Shown: positions 49,001 to 59,800, counted from the first letter of the stretch. The stretch is 64,000 nt of DNA from Methanobacteriaceae archaeon (GCA_030656015.1 JAUSNX010000004.1:554380-618379); one strand, 5' to 3'. Notes: generated by a model not told the origin, from the sequence alone. Made by a program: numbers and translations.

Positions 49001-52000
49001 ATACCACTAAGCATATACTGGACATTATTCATCCTAGCAAACCAAACTGGATCTATAAGATCATTTAATACCACATTAATTGCAGTATCTGGACCATTAT
49101 TTCCCACATTTATAGTGAAGTTAATTTGCTGACCAGCATATATTGTAGGTGGGGCGATTTTAGTAACAAATATATCCGCACCCAGTATATGAGTTACAGA
49201 ACTTCCAGAAGTATTGTAAATTCTTTCATTAGTATCATTTCCACTAAGAGAACTGTAAGTTAAGTTTGCTATATTAGTTATATTAGTTCCTGCTAGAGAA
49301 GCGTTATTATTAACTGCACATCTAAATATAATGGTTGCATTTTGGCCTAGTAGAAGAGCTGGGCCATTAAATATTATTTTTCCAGGCTGCGTTGCATCTG
49401 CGGTCCATGCACCTGGAAGAGATGTAGTATCCAGATAAGTCATTCCTGCAGGAATATTATCTACAATAATTAAATCATGAGCATTTGAAGTGCTGGAAAC
49501 TTTGTGTGAAATATTCAAAGTAAATGTGCAAATATCTCCAGGTTTAATATTGGTACTAGCAGTCTTAATTATTTGTAAATCTGGTTCAATTACTCTAGTA
49601 GTTGTAGTAGAAGAACCTCCATTGACTTCACCAGTAGCACCTTGATAATAAACAGTTGCATTATTAGTTAAATTAACTCCATTTTGGTTACCTATCACAT
49701 TAAGAACCATTACTGTATAATCAATAGTAATATTGCTGAACTGAGTTGCATTTACCTGTCCAAAGACAAACTCCCATGTATTTGTAGTGCTATTGAAAAT
49801 TGCTGTAGGAGTACTGATTTGAACTGTTAAATTCGAACCTATAGTATAATTAAATAATCCAGCTACCACACTAAGTCCATTTGGAACCAAGTCAGTTATT
49901 TTCAAATTATTGGTAGTACCAATCGGGATACTAATAACTATAGTTTGAGGAGCTGTGGCCCCTATAGTGAGGTTTACATTCTTAGATCCGCCAGAAGTCT
50001 TATTTATAGATGGTGAACGAGCAGTGATATTCACTAGAGCAGTAGCATTTATGTTATTAACTGCACCAGCAGGCATGGTTGGATCCCCAGTCCTTTCACC
50101 AGTAGATGTGCCTGGTGCGCCAGGTGTTTGGCCACCAGATCCATTTGTTCCCGGCAAACTAGTACCTGTTACATTAACCCGATTGGCTGTGGTTTGATTA
50201 AAAGTTATGTTCTGTTTTAAATCGGCCACAAATGTAATAGTTAAGTTTTGGTTTACAGGAAGCCTATCAAAGGTAACTGTAAGGTTTCCTGTACTGTTAT
50301 CAAATGTTTGATTAAAATTAATTAGAGTGCTATTAGTAATAGTAATATTTCGAACATTTACAAAGTTAGCGTCAACCATATCCCATATTACTCCATCATA
50401 AACTGGTGCCATGGCCCCATTATTATTTCTAACCACAATAGTAAATGTTATAGAATCAGTTCCTTGAGGAGCAGTATTACTAGCAGTTTTAGTTACACTT
50501 AAATTAGGTAATCTAACCACGATATTTTGAGTATTGCTACTTATAGTTCGGCTTTGATTGGTAGCATTAAGGAAATCTATATTGCCTATATTGCCTATGG
50601 TTCTATTACCAGTGTTCACAGCATCATTTCTTAAAACTACACTGAATAATAAGCTAATAGTTTCATTTAAACTATTAGGATTATTATTTGTAACATTACC
50701 CAGAGAAAATGTCAAAGGGCTAATAGTAGTCTCATTTATTGCTTGGAAATCAGTAATATTTAGAGAAGTAAAGTTGAATCCTGTGGCAGTAATATTACCA
50801 CTACTTCTACTAATTAATGATCTTAACTGTATATAAGAGAGTCCATTGTTTAAAACATCCCTTATTGTTAGATTTTGAGTAACTCCGGCAGGTATAGTAA
50901 TATTAAGTTGATAAGTCACAACTTCCCCTATAAAAATATTAGTTCCTGTTGAATCAATCTCAGAAGTGTTGAAAATACCTTTAGTGATTGATGGGGCTAC
51001 AGTTCTAAGTAAAGTACTATTAGTAACCGTGTAATTCCTGTTTTCAGTCCGTGGAATTGTAGTAATATTTAATGAATCATAGGTTGCCGTGGCAGAGTTA
51101 TTGTAAGATGAATTAGAGATTATATTATTCATCAATGTCACATTGAATGTGAAAATTGCATTCTGGCCATTGAGTAAAGTTCCATCAGTGTAAGTCACTA
51201 TTCCAGTTGACGAATTGTAATTAAATGAGAATCCATAAGGTGTGCTATTGGCAACAACAGTAGCCCAGTTAAATGCAGTCCCATTTAATGAATCAGTAAT
51301 TGTAATGTTATATGCTGGTGATAAACCATTGTTAGTTAAATTTAGTCTAACTGTTACAATTTGGCCTCCAACAGCAGGGTTAGGAGTAATAGTTTTAATC
51401 AAGTTCAGTTGAGGTTGTAAAACATTAAAATTATAGTTAGTAGTTAATTGAGATCCCGGATTATTGTCCCAGTTAAGATTCACTGTGTTTGTTTTGGAAA
51501 GAACCGTGCCAGTTATAGGATTAGAAGCTAAATTATTGAGCACCACAGTTTTAAGATTTATATAAAACGTGTTTGTAGAATTATTGTTATCTCCTAAAAT
51601 TGTGCTATTTCCATTGAATAAGAAAGTTATATTATTTCCAACCACTGCGAAAGTTAGACTTCCTAAAGTTCCATTGAATCCAGACAGATCTATTGTATAA
51701 TTACCATCATATGCAAGTCCCGAAGGCAATATATCTGATATTCTTAGATTTTGAATTTGGCCTTCAGGTAGGGTGACTGTAATGCGGAATGTTCCCTGTT
51801 CACCAATGGTAAGGTTATTTCCAGATGTTCCAGGATCAGTACTATTTACTAAATTCTTAGAAATAGTAGGATCTGCGATAGTTACACTAGCCTGATCTTG
51901 GAATAAACTTTGATCTTGAACATAATTAGGTCCACCATCAGTTGAACCGTAATTAGTAATTTGAGCAGTATTATTAATTATCTGACGAGGATACACATTA

Positions 52001-54777
52001 GAAGCCACATCAACACTATAAGTGATTAAAACTGTGGAATTGCCTGGAATAATATTATTCAATATTAGACCCGTAGCGTTGGTTAAATTACCAGTGTAGT
52101 TAATAATGGGAGTTCCATTTCCATAGACCACACTTATTATATTAAAATTGACAAATCCTGATAAAATATTATCTTTAATTATTGTATTATACGCATTGTA
52201 ACTTCCCTGATTTCCAATGGTGATAACAAATGTTACTTTATCTCCAGCATCAGCCCCCGTAAGATTTCCATTAATAGGTAATATGCTTGGAAGTGGAGAA
52301 ATAGTTCCTGCTCCAGTGGTATTCAAGATACCTTTAGTTATATTCAAAGCCGGTTCCTGAGTAATAAATGAAATTATAGCATTATCCGAAAAAATAGCTC
52401 CCGGACTGTTCTCATACATGATATTCATTAAATTAGTCAAGTAAAGGCCATCCGCCATTGGATTATTCGTAGCATTGACTGTGAATAAGATATGGGCTAT
52501 TCTAACATTTTGATCTGTACTATTTACCAGACCATAACTAAATGAAAGAGTATTATCCAAAGCACCAATAGTTAATGTAGGCACCCTGCCCAAAAAACTG
52601 CTTAAAGTATCATCACTAGCCAAACACCATTGTCCAACACCTGGTGGCGTGTCTCCCTGAGTACTATTTGTTAAAGAAACTTGAGTAGCATTAAAGAAAG
52701 GTATAGGCAAGAAATCCTTAATAGTAAAGTTTTCCAGGTTAGTTGTGGGCACAGCAACTCTTAAAGAGAAAGTCACTAAGTCACCCGGCTTTATAAAGTT
52801 AGTTAGATTAGTAGTATTCCCATTTATAGCATATAATTTCTTTTCAATAGTTGGGGCCACTATTGTAATTGAGGTCCCACTGCTCTCAGTAACATTATTA
52901 GGAGAATTAGTTAATCCCGCAGCAATATTTACTGCATTTGTAGTATCATCATTAGATGTTAAGAAAGGGTTACCCCCATGAAAGTTAGCTGGATCTTCGA
53001 AAGCTATATCAATTAGAGACCTGAAAAATATACTTCCCGTGGTGGCCCCTAAATTAATGGAACGGTTATTGTAAAGTCCTCCAGTTAATATGCCAGATAG
53101 TCCAGAATCTATCATCTGTTGAGAAACATTGAATACTATGGTCCATGTCCCTGTAGCATTATTGTGAGTAACAATATAATTACTTGAATTAAATGTAATG
53201 TTATTAGTTGTCCCATTGGTATTGATAATTAAGTAAGGTATGAATGATGATAGGAAGCTTTGACCATCACCGATTATATCAGTAATTATTATATCCTTAA
53301 ATTGGAAATAATCAGATACCTGAAATGCAATAGTATATTGCAAAGTATCAGTTGGTTTTACATTAGTCCCATTTAGATCCAAAACAGATTTTTGTATAGA
53401 TAGTGATCTCAAAGTAATATTATAATTAGTATTAGTTCCATTATCTGTAACTGTAAGGTTACCATATTTACCTGTAGCCCAAGAATCATTTGGTCCTGAC
53501 GATGGTAAACCAGTAAGTGGATCTATAACTGGTTGGGAAGTACTATTAAATTCAGGAGCATAAGCAAGATAAGTAACTGTTTTATCAGTACCTGCTATGC
53601 CTACAAGAGTTCCGAATGTAACATTTATAATTCCACCCCGAGTTGTACTATTTGGAGCAGTGAAATTCCCACCAGAAGGATTAACCATATTTAAGAATTG
53701 CATATTACCAGAAAGTAAGTCAGAAATTGTAACATTATTTACTACTGCCCCTGATGCAATATCCAATGTTAATATGTAAGTAACTGGATAGTTAGGTCCT
53801 GTTGAAATTTCATTCTCACTTACAGTAGTAGTTTTTGTAAGACGTATTACGGTTGGAGTAACTGTACTGTTAACTCTTGGCCCATATATTGCCGGATCAG
53901 TAGAAGGATTATCAATGGGGTCATCACCAAATCTAAATACTGGAACTGCACTCACATTTAGGGGTACCGCAATAGTTGCATTAGCAGCCATGAAACAATT
54001 AACTGTTACTGGTGCTACAGGTTGGTCCGGGGTAAAACTTCCAAAGGGATATTCTAAAATATATAAATGGTAACCCGGAGTACCATTTGCCATCTGGTGA
54101 GTAAGGGGGTTAAAAATTTGACCAGACAATCCGAATATTCCCAGATCATATGTTTTTATGGGATTACCTAAATAATTAGCACTATTAAATGTAATTTGAG
54201 ATGGGAGAGAAAGTTCTACAATTGGGCCAAACCCAGTGGTATTGGACGGATTATCAAAAGTAACTTGTAGTGAAAAACTTTCATTAATAAATGTTTCACC
54301 GGGAGAACCAATTGCTACTGAAGGCTGTCCTAACCGGAAGTTAGCTACAGCACTAGTTATTCCAGTACTATTGTTTAAAACGGTTAAAACCTGTTGTGTG
54401 GGAGACAGGTGTCCAGCATATGCGGCTATAACAATAAATTTTGTTTCATTACTTAAAAATGAAAGATTATAAATACCATTTTGACCAGTAGTTGTCTGGC
54501 CTAATTCTACGCCAGATAGTGTTTTTACTTTTACACTAACTCCAGGAAATGGTTTACTTGTGATGCAATCAGAAACTACACCCGATATTGAAACTGATTT
54601 ATGATTAGAATTAACTGAATTATTAAAATCATTAGATTGATAAGATTGATTAGAAACAAATGAAACACTATTATTTGTAGCATTATCACCCGTGAAATTT
54701 TCTGCTGCTGAAACAGAACCAATAGATAAAATTAATATTGCTAAAGAAATTATTAAAAATATTTTTTTCAAGTCCAT
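46081..54777 (-). CDS. Giant DUF11-repeat surface adhesin-like protein
   Basis: 2898 aa. Signal peptide (about 1-25, KKIFLIISLAILILSIGSVSAA), a carboxypeptidase-regulatory-like domain (about 50-150, SGVVSDCITSKPFPGVSV and ETKFIVIAAYAGHL), then a long array. The first half consists of about 150-residue repeats (PSITKGIFNTSEI, EVVTYQLNITIPAGVTQNLTIRDVL), the second of about 120-residue DUF11 repeats (ADIVVDKNGP, ISYTILITNNGPSDA). It ends in a basic linker, one membrane helix and KKTKK. It is exported, Asn/Thr-rich and probably glycosylated; a cell-wall or adhesion role is inferred from the family. GTG 54786 lies in the GGGGAT leader; the start is the ATG at 54777. Confidence 0.88.
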   Translation of the reverse strand: MDLKKIFLIISLAILILSIGSVSAAENFTGDNATNNSVSFVSNQSYQSNDFNNSVNSNHKSVSISGVVSDCITSKPFPGVSVKVKTLSGVELGQTTTGQNGIYNLSFLSNETKFIVIAAYAGHLSPTQQVLTVLNNSTGITSAVANFRLGQPSVAIGSPGETFINESFSLQVTFDNPSNTTGFGPIVELSLPSQITFNSANYLGNPIKTYDLGIFGLSGQIFNPLTHQMANGTPGYHLYILEYPFGSFTPDQPVAPVTVNCFMAANATIAVPLNVSAVPVFRFGDDPIDNPSTDPAIYGPRVNSTVTPTVIRLTKTTTVSENEISTGPNYPVTYILTLDIASGAVVNNVTISDLLSGNMQFLNMVNPSGGNFTAPNSTTRGGIINVTFGTLVGIAGTDKTVTYLAYAPEFNSTSQPVIDPLTGLPSSGPNDSWATGKYGNLTVTDNGTNTNYNITLRSLSIQKSVLDLNGTNVKPTDTLQYTIAFQVSDYFQFKDIIITDIIGDGQSFLSSFIPYLIINTNGTTNNITFNSSNYIVTHNNATGTWTIVFNVSQQMIDSGLSGILTGGLYNNRSINLGATTGSIFFRSLIDIAFEDPANFHGGNPFLTSNDDTTNAVNIAAGLTNSPNNVTESSGTSITIVAPTIEKKLYAINGNTTNLTNFIKPGDLVTFSLRVAVPTTNLENFTIKDFLPIPFFNATQVSLTNSTQGDTPPGVGQWCLASDDTLSSFLGRVPTLTIGALDNTLSFSYGLVNSTDQNVRIAHILFTVNATNNPMADGLYLTNLMNIMYENSPGAIFSDNAIISFITQEPALNITKGILNTTGAGTISPLPSILPINGNLTGADAGDKVTFVITIGNQGSYNAYNTIIKDNILSGFVNFNIISVVYGNGTPIINYTGNLTNATGLILNNIIPGNSTVLITYSVDVASNVYPRQIINNTAQITNYGSTDGGPNYVQDQSLFQDQASVTIADPTISKNLVNSTDPGTSGNNLTIGEQGTFRITVTLPEGQIQNLRISDILPSGLAYDGNYTIDLSGFNGTLGSLTFAVVGNNITFLFNGNSTILGDNNNSTNTFYINLKTVVLNNLASNPITGTVLSKTNTVNLNWDNNPGSQLTTNYNFNVLQPQLNLIKTITPNPAVGGQIVTVRLNLTNNGLSPAYNITITDSLNGTAFNWATVVANSTPYGFSFNYNSSTGIVTYTDGTLLNGQNAIFTFNVTLMNNIISNSSYNNSATATYDSLNITTIPRTENRNYTVTNSTLLRTVAPSITKGIFNTSEIDSTGTNIFIGEVVTYQLNITIPAGVTQNLTIRDVLNNGLSYIQLRSLISRSSGNITATGFNFTSLNITDFQAINETTISPLTFSLGNVTNNNPNSLNETISLLFSVVLRNDAVNTGNRTIGNIGNIDFLNATNQSRTISSNTQNIVVRLPNLSVTKTASNTAPQGTDSITFTIVVRNNNGAMAPVYDGVIWDMVDANFVNVRNITITNSTLINFNQTFDNSTGNLTVTFDRLPVNQNLTITFVADLKQNITFNQTTANRVNVTGTSLPGTNGSGGQTPGAPGTSTGERTGDPTMPAGAVNNINATALVNITARSPSINKTSGGSKNVNLTIGATAPQTIVISIPIGTTNNLKITDLVPNGLSVVAGLFNYTIGSNLTVQISTPTAIFNSTTNTWEFVFGQVNATQFSNITIDYTVMVLNVIGNQNGVNLTNNATVYYQGATGEVNGGSSTTTTRVIEPDLQIIKTASTNIKPGDICTFTLNISHKVSSTSNAHDLIIVDNIPAGMTYLDTTSLPGAWTADATQPGKIIFNGPALLLGQNATIIFRCAVNNNASLAGTNITNIANLTYSSLSGNDTNERIYNTSGSSVTHILGADIFVTKIAPPTIYAGQQINFTINVGNNGPDTAINVVLNDLIDPVWFARMNNVQYMLSGIWYNLTNPLTLNLGNISSLSNITILVSGTINSSAPVGILNNSVNVTSDTPDPISGNNSAQTSTTVQQLADIVVDKNGPAIVIAGNNISYTILITNNGPSDALNVHLFDSIPAQLINIIYSTNGVNWITWPPAGGFIDLGTLIANQSSTVWVNATVPSSTANGTVLNNSVNATTTTPVNRTATDSVNTTVNTQADLQVDKNGPSIIIAGNQIFYTISVTNNGPSDALNVQVYDNVPAQLNNVKYSLDGINWINWPPIGGYINLGTILANITNNTRIIYLNGIVNPSTVNGTELNNTVNVTTTTPDPTPNIDTVITTVESIADIHVSKLGPASAIAGQDVIKYTISVGNNGPSVAHSTMLYDNITFLSNVQYSLNDVNWSSWTGSLLLGELNPGSVTNIFIRGLLPANASGTLNNTVTVNTTSLDEHPENNTASALTNVNTTADVYVVKSVVGPVVAGLNVTYNLLVGNVGPSVARDVVLTDLVPVSVLSPVYSVNGVSMGIWSGTYLVGNLTPGSVVNVTISGLLSSDALGVLNNTGSVNSSTFDNFTDNNTSNVSSLVNTTADVYVVKTGPVIAIPGKDVVTYVITVGNNGPSDAREVVLTDSIPSVILSPLYSMDNGFTWNTWSGNLSLGNMTPGSVLEILIRGALSSSATKAFNNTAIINSSTYDPILENNTSTAEVKIKTADIAVIKSVNVSNPKYWSNVIFTIRTINNGPDGATGVKVKDILPAGLKFISYSTNRGTYNHNTGIWDIGSINNGSYVLLNIVAQVVKSNVFIVNTAKKYSENEYDPYPENDSDNATVNVAAAADLGIKKTVSAKSAYFGKKLYFTIIVQNWGPDTSTGVTVKDVLPKGLRFVSYTTNYGTYNHKTGIWNINLLPAHKIAKLTITFYGVYSGKKINVARVSSKTYDPIIRPGDSKVSSATVLIKRPKRHYRPHHSHQNTVPMQHTGLPLAALIMAILMIMGGVISSKKTKK
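47299..47331. repeat. 33-bp direct repeat, right end of an atypical adhesin module
   Basis: Perfect 33-bp copy, encoding VNTTADVYVVK, of the sequence at 47662-47694. Together they bound one 363-bp (121-codon) DUF11 unit. Confidence 0.95.
47662..47694. repeat. 33-bp direct repeat, left end of the atypical adhesin module
   Basis: Perfect match to 47299-47331. In coding direction this copy comes first (about residues 2362-2372). Between the copies the codons turn to TTG, GTT, GTG, TCG and CCG, unlike the TTA, GTA and CCA used on either side. Confidence 0.95.
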
Positions 54778-54975
54778 ATCCCCCACTAAACTTGTTATTA
54801 AACGTTATTATAATAAATATGTTTTTGGTCAAAGATTAATATAAGTTTATCCATTTGAGCTTAAGAAGTATTTATAGCAAAAATTCTATCCTAATAAAAA
54901 AATTTAATTAGGTATGAGTAAATAATAAATGAATAGAAAATAATATGCTATTAAAATATAAAATGAGGAGATAAT

Positions 54976-55158
54976 ATGTGCGAATCGACAGCATACTCTA
55001 CAGATGGATCTTTAATAATGGAAGATGTTTTATTGATAAAGATAGATGGAAATCAAATCGATTTAACAGACATATTAAACCAAAAGAAAACTATTAAAGG
55101 ACATATAAGTGAAATAGACCTTGATAAACACGGAATATATATTAATTTAGAAAAATAA
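54976..55158 (+). CDS. cooT: CooT-family nickel-binding protein
   Basis: 60 aa. The PF10133 pattern is complete: MCESTAY at the start (the Cys2 that binds nickel in CooT), EDVLLIKIDGNQIDLTDIL, then GHISEIDLDKHGIYI. CooT homodimers bind one nickel in bacterial CODH maturation. GAGGAGATAAT precedes the ATG. It is beside DedA and far from cooC (33593), so any joint action is across loci. Confidence 0.8.
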   Translation: MCESTAYSTDGSLIMEDVLLIKIDGNQIDLTDILNQKKTIKGHISEIDLDKHGIYINLEK

Positions 55159-55243
55159 TGAGCAAATAAAAGCTTTGTGTGGTTAGTGCATTAAATTATA
55201 TTTGCAGAAAATATTAGAAATATTCTAAAAAACAGTGATCTAA

Positions 55244-55891
55244 ATGATTAATGAACTGTTTTTATCTCTAAAAAGTTTTTTCGTGTCTTATGGTGCTCTT
55301 GGGGTATTTTTGGGGAGTTTACTTGAAGAAATAATAGCCCCCATTCCTTCGGCCATCGTGGTTATGGGAAGTAGCTTTCTTATAATGGGAACGGATCCCC
55401 TGAACATTTCAAGTTTTATTAAACTATTTTTGAATGTCTCCATCCCTGCTTCACTGGGATTAACCATAGGTTCACTTTTATTATATGGCCTAGGCTATTA
55501 TTTAGGAAAACCATTCATCGTAAAATGGGGTAAATATCTGGGCCTTAGTTGGGCAGATGTGGAAAAAACACAGAAAAAGTTTGCTGAAAGTAAAAGTGAT
55601 GACATAATCCTTTTCACTTTAAGGGCTATACCTCTTGTTCCAAGTGTAGCTATAAGCACCTTTTGCGGTTTCATACGATTCAACCTAAAAGATTATATCA
55701 TTATTACTTTTTTAGGAAGTTTAGTTCGGGCTTCCGCACTGGGATTCATTGGATGGCAATTTGGAATTGCTTACAAACAATTAGCCGAACAAATATCTAA
55801 TTTAGAACAAATAGTAGTTATGGGAATTATTATTTTAGTTATAGGATACTTGATATATATTAAATACCTAAAAAATAAAAAATCATTTTAG
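55244..55891 (+). CDS. DedA/SNARE-associated family membrane protein
   Basis: 215 aa. VFLGSLLEEIIAPIPSAIVVMGSSF and TLRAIPLVPSVAISTFCGFIRFNLKDY are characteristic of DedA-family proteins, with re-entrant loops and the conserved Glu and Arg. About five membrane helices. Recent work on bacterial members supports phospholipid or undecaprenyl-phosphate flipping; the archaeal substrate is unknown. GTGATCTAA precedes the ATG. Confidence 0.85.
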   Translation: MINELFLSLKSFFVSYGALGVFLGSLLEEIIAPIPSAIVVMGSSFLIMGTDPLNISSFIKLFLNVSIPASLGLTIGSLLLYGLGYYLGKPFIVKWGKYLGLSWADVEKTQKKFAESKSDDIILFTLRAIPLVPSVAISTFCGFIRFNLKDYIIITFLGSLVRASALGFIGWQFGIAYKQLAEQISNLEQIVVMGIIILVIGYLIYIKYLKNKKSF

Positions 55892-56185
55892 ACTAATATT
55901 CTCATGATATTTTTTTGGATATTTTAATATTACATTTTAATGTCTTGTTTTAGAATTAAAAATATATGAATATTAACCATTTAACCCTGATGAATAATAT
56001 AAATTCAGACATTAAATTTTCATTTATGGGAATTATAAGTATATTAGAAAAATAAATTTTTAAATAAGTTTGATTTTTAATTTAAGTCCCGAAAACGATC
56101 ACTACAATTAATTATTTAAATTCCAGTTCTTGTAAAAATAAAAAAAATAAAATAGAGTTTAGTGGTTTAAAACCGTCTAAACTAT
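55892..56185. other. Convergent intergenic region
   Basis: 294 nt between the ends of DedA and mvhB. Apart from T runs for termination on both sides I see no gene or structure. Confidence 0.5.
55910..55916 (+). terminator. Oligo-T after DedA
   Basis: T7 starting 19 nt after the stop; plausible terminator. Confidence 0.35.
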
Positions 56186-57424
56186 TTATTTTAAAGACAA
56201 TGCATTCTTTGGGCAGGCAGGTATGCACTGGTCACAAAGGATACAGAAACCTTTGAGTGGTACTTTGTCTTCAGTGATTTTCAGCATGTTGTATGGACAT
56301 ACGTCGACACAATCACCGCATTCATCACACAGAGAAGGATTGTACTGAACCCTTTTCCTTTTGACAACTTGACCATCCACGACTTTGTCCATTTCCACTA
56401 AAGATAAAGCATCTTTTGGACAGGCCATAGTACATGCACCGCACCGGGTACACATGGAGTATGATGATTCTGCGTCTACTTTTACCTGTTCTGGTAATTG
56501 CATACCAGTCTTGGTAACTACCCGAATAGCGTCGTTTGGACAGATGTTGGCACAACCTCCGATGAAATCACATTTCTCAGCATCATAAACGAGGCCTTCT
56601 TCACTGGCAGGTTTAGCAGGTCCCAGTTCAACTTCCAGATCAATAGCATCCACAGGACAAATCTTCTCACATAAACCACAAGCAGTACAGATTGCAGGTA
56701 GTTCCACAGTAAGGTTAGAATCCTTAGCTACGATGAAGTCTCCAGGACAGGCTTCTAGACAGGAATTACATCCTATACAAGTTTCCGCGTCCAATTCGAA
56801 CTTCTTCATGTCTTTGGTACGTTTTTCAGGTTTTTTACCAGAAATGAATACTGCATTCCATGGGCAGGTCTGGGAACAGACACCACATTTAATACAGGTG
56901 TCCTCATCGATATCAATAACTCCACCAATTTCTGGGAGAGTTATAGCATCTACTGGACATTCAGGGACGCACATTCCACAGCCGACACAGTCAGCAATGA
57001 AAATAGCTCCTTCGATATTCAATTCCTTATGAGCAGGTTCCTTGATACCATCAATACCAATAACATCTACCGGGCAGATGTCAACGCATTTCTGGCACAT
57101 TACACAGAAACCTTGCAGTGGGATCTTCTGGACTTTTCCTTCTTCCAATTTCAATGTTTGAGGAGGGCAGACATCTACACAGTCGCCACATTCATTACAC
57201 TTAACTGGATTGAAAACGATCCGTTCTTGAGTGGTACCTTCTTCATCCATAACCATGGATTCGACTTTTAAAGCATCCTGAGGACAGGTAGCTACACACT
57301 TAGGATCTCCGCCACATATATCACAGTAAATAACATTGCTTGGTGTTACTTCTATGGCTGCGGTGGGGCAGGTACCTTGACAGGCTCCACATTTAATGCA
57401 GTCTTCTTTATTGACTACTATCAT
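56186..57424 (-). CDS. mvhB: Polyferredoxin MvhB
   Basis: 412 aa, twelve consecutive ferredoxin-type [4Fe-4S] motifs, associated with F420-non-reducing hydrogenase. Eleven carry four cysteines (the second, [15 protein letters not shown], has a 4-residue spacing). The ninth reads [12 protein letters not shown], with Ile288 where the second Cys is expected (C285, C291, C295 remain). Last gene of mvhDGAB. The frame opens at a TTG (57439), but this lies before CAGGTGGTAAAA, which serves the ATG at 57424. Confidence 0.95.
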   Translation of the reverse strand: MIVVNKEDCIKCGACQGTCPTAAIEVTPSNVIYCDICGGDPKCVATCPQDALKVESMVMDEEGTTQERIVFNPVKCNECGDCVDVCPPQTLKLEEGKVQKIPLQGFCVMCQKCVDICPVDVIGIDGIKEPAHKELNIEGAIFIADCVGCGMCVPECPVDAITLPEIGGVIDIDEDTCIKCGVCSQTCPWNAVFISGKKPEKRTKDMKKFELDAETCIGCNSCLEACPGDFIVAKDSNLTVELPAICTACGLCEKICPVDAIDLEVELGPAKPASEEGLVYDAEKCDFIGGCANICPNDAIRVVTKTGMQLPEQVKVDAESSYSMCTRCGACTMACPKDALSLVEMDKVVDGQVVKRKRVQYNPSLCDECGDCVDVCPYNMLKITEDKVPLKGFCILCDQCIPACPKNALSLK

Positions 57425-57441
57425 TTTTACCACCTGCAATA

Positions 57442-58860
57442 TTATATTTGTTTGATTAGGTTACCCTGTTTGTCAAACACTTCTAAGGTGGCAAGTCTCA
57501 TTTGGCTGTCGATGGTGTGGGTAGCACAGGATAGACATGGGTCGTATGCTCTGATAACCATTTCCATTAAGTTGAAGATCTTGTCGTCTACTTCTACACC
57601 AGGCTTAATGTAGTCTTTAGCAACTTTCTGAATACCCATTTCCATAGCAGGGTTATTCTGGATGGTTGCAACTACAATGTTGACGTCGGTCATGAGGCCG
57701 TCATCATCAGTTTTGTAGTGGTGTATTAAAGTTCCACGAGGTGCTTCTACAATTCCTACACCTTCACCAGCTTGTCTTTCGATAGCGTCTGGGAATTTTT
57801 GTCCAGATAAATCTCCTTCTAGAGCGTCAGCAGCACATTCTGCAGCAGCTAACATTTCTATGAGACGTGCCCAGTGGTAAAGTAAGGTTTGTTGACCATA
57901 GCCAAAAGCATCATGGAATTCCGTGAAGCGTTGTTGAGCTAATGGTGCAGCGTCTGGCATTTTATCAGCAACATTTAATCTGGATAATGGGGAAACCCGG
58001 TAAATACCTTCTGGGTATCCTAGTTCCTTGATGTAAGGGAATTTTAACCAAGAGTAAGGTTTAACGTGCTCAGCAACAGTGTCTAAGTACTCGTTGGATT
58101 TGAATTCACGGAAAATGCTTCCGTCTTTTTCTTTAATCCGTACATCACCGTTGTAAACATCCCATACACCATCATTAACTAAACCAGTGTGTCGAGTTTC
58201 AATGTTACCTAAAGTGTTAACCAAGTCAATATTTTCTTCAAATATTGGTATAGCTAAATCTAAAGTAGCTTGGGCTAATTCGACGTTCTGTTGAGCTTTT
58301 CCAAGTAAGTCTTTTTGAGTTTCAGCATCCAGTTCAGTGGAGATACCACCCGGAGTGGATGAAGTTGGGTGAATAGGTCGTCCACCAACAGCTTTAACAA
58401 TATCTAGACCGTTTTTCCTGAGTTGAATAGCTTGTAGAGCTAAATCAGGAGCATCTTTAATAATTTGGAATACGTTTCTGGTTTTTCTATCTTTTCCAGC
58501 AATAAAATCAGGAGCAGCTAAGAAGTAGAAGTGAAGCGCGTGAGAGTGCATAAATGAACCCCAGTTCATTAGTTCTCTCATTTTATAAGCGGCAGGCAAG
58601 ATTTCATCATCTTGGAATCCGTAGCACTGGTCTGCAGCTTTGGCCGCAGCCAAGTGGTGCTGAACATCACAGATACCACAAATACGAGGTACTATCCGTG
58701 CTGCTTCTTCTACAGGTCTGCCCTGCATGAATTTTTCGAAACCTCTAAATTCCATAACGTGTAGACGGGTGTCTTCCACGTTTCCGGCGTCGTCCAGGTG
58801 CACTGTAATTTTTGCGTGCCCTTCAATACGAGTTACAGGTTCCATAGTGAGTTTTACCAT
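57442..58860 (-). CDS. mvhA: F420-non-reducing [NiFe]-hydrogenase large subunit MvhA
   Basis: 472 aa, carries the NiFe active site. N-terminal ligands [11 protein letters not shown] and C-terminal DPCLSCATH are both intact. A 24-residue tail after that His ([18 protein letters not shown] and on) is the part removed by a maturation protease. With MvhG, MvhD and HdrABC it drives flavin-based bifurcation of H2 electrons to heterodisulfide and ferredoxin. Its ATG overlaps the mvhG stop by one base (TAATG), with GGAGGG as ribosome binding site inside mvhG. Confidence 0.97.
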   Translation of the reverse strand: MVKLTMEPVTRIEGHAKITVHLDDAGNVEDTRLHVMEFRGFEKFMQGRPVEEAARIVPRICGICDVQHHLAAAKAADQCYGFQDDEILPAAYKMRELMNWGSFMHSHALHFYFLAAPDFIAGKDRKTRNVFQIIKDAPDLALQAIQLRKNGLDIVKAVGGRPIHPTSSTPGGISTELDAETQKDLLGKAQQNVELAQATLDLAIPIFEENIDLVNTLGNIETRHTGLVNDGVWDVYNGDVRIKEKDGSIFREFKSNEYLDTVAEHVKPYSWLKFPYIKELGYPEGIYRVSPLSRLNVADKMPDAAPLAQQRFTEFHDAFGYGQQTLLYHWARLIEMLAAAECAADALEGDLSGQKFPDAIERQAGEGVGIVEAPRGTLIHHYKTDDDGLMTDVNIVVATIQNNPAMEMGIQKVAKDYIKPGVEVDDKIFNLMEMVIRAYDPCLSCATHTIDSQMRLATLEVFDKQGNLIKQI

Positions 58861-59786
58861 TATTTACCCTCCTTTCTCATTTTGACTGGCACTAAAGCAG
58901 CTGGGAGTGTGTAAGTGTAAAAAGTACCTACTATATCATCCAGTTGATCAGCAACCTCTTCTGGGTCAACAGTCTTATCCTGTTCGATCCCATAATCAGA
59001 AGCAATAGCACTGATCATCTTTGCGCCTTGGTCTTGAACCTTAGGAGTAGGTCCGTAACATCCTCTACATTGGATAGCAATAGTTGGGCATTCTGCTCCA
59101 CATAATGATAGAGTAGCTGGTCCCATGCATATTAATCCTTGAGAGATTAGGCATAATTCTTCTTCTGGTTTACCAATTTCAAACTGTCTTTTGATGAAGT
59201 CCATAGCTAAACCTTCTGGTGGTTTTTCTCTTGGACATACTTCACACAGGTTGGTGGATGGTAATTCCACAGCTTCTCCTTTTAATAATCCCAATACTGC
59301 TTGGGCAACCACATCAGATCGTGGAGGACATCCAGGTACGGATAAATCCACATCTATTGCTTCAGCTAGTGGTCTTACTCTGCTTTCCAGATGCGGTACT
59401 TCTTCATTAGGAATTATACCTTCTGGGTTAATAGTACTTGGGGAGTTAATATAAGCTTCTTGAGTTAAGTCATCAACAGAGTGAAGGTTTCCTAATCCTG
59501 GGATTCCACCGTAAACCGCACAAGTTCCATAACTAATTAGGAACTTAGCTTTTTCTCTTAGCATTTCGGCTAATTCTCGGTTTTCCTCGTTTCGAATTCC
59601 ACCTTCAACTATTAAAACATCTAATTCTGGAACTTCATCATATTTAGTGTCCATTAGAACTGGGCTGAATTCGAAGTCTGCCAATTCCATAACATCTAAA
59701 ATTGCTTCGTGGAAATCAGCAATGGACAAGTGACATCCAGAGCATCCGCCCAGCCACATAGTTCCTATTTTTGCTTTTTCGGCCAT
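58860..59786 (-). CDS. mvhG: F420-non-reducing hydrogenase small subunit MvhG
   Basis: 308 aa, electron-transfer subunit with three Fe-S clusters. Proximal-cluster motif [17 protein letters not shown] at the N-terminus, [28 protein letters not shown], and further cysteines [30 protein letters not shown] and CRGCYGP. No Tat signal, so the complex is cytosolic. GGAGGAAAG precedes the ATG, 14 nt after mvhD. Translationally coupled to mvhA. Confidence 0.96.
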   Translation of the reverse strand: MAEKAKIGTMWLGGCSGCHLSIADFHEAILDVMELADFEFSPVLMDTKYDEVPELDVLIVEGGIRNEENRELAEMLREKAKFLISYGTCAVYGGIPGLGNLHSVDDLTQEAYINSPSTINPEGIIPNEEVPHLESRVRPLAEAIDVDLSVPGCPPRSDVVAQAVLGLLKGEAVELPSTNLCEVCPREKPPEGLAMDFIKRQFEIGKPEEELCLISQGLICMGPATLSLCGAECPTIAIQCRGCYGPTPKVQDQGAKMISAIASDYGIEQDKTVDPEEVADQLDDIVGTFYTYTLPAALVPVKMRKEGK

Positions 59787-59800
59787 TTTCTTTCCTCCAA

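Noticed and set aside
48386..49132. Two long plus-strand frames opposite the adhesin
   Set aside because: They are shadows of the repetitive minus-strand gene: no ribosome binding site, no recognisable motifs, and codon-position bias follows the adhesin frame.
46081..54777. Repetitive DNA that might be taken for a CRISPR or satellite array
   Set aside because: The repetition is protein-level DUF11 and related domains of about 120-150 codons with diverged DNA; no short identical repeats with spacers.
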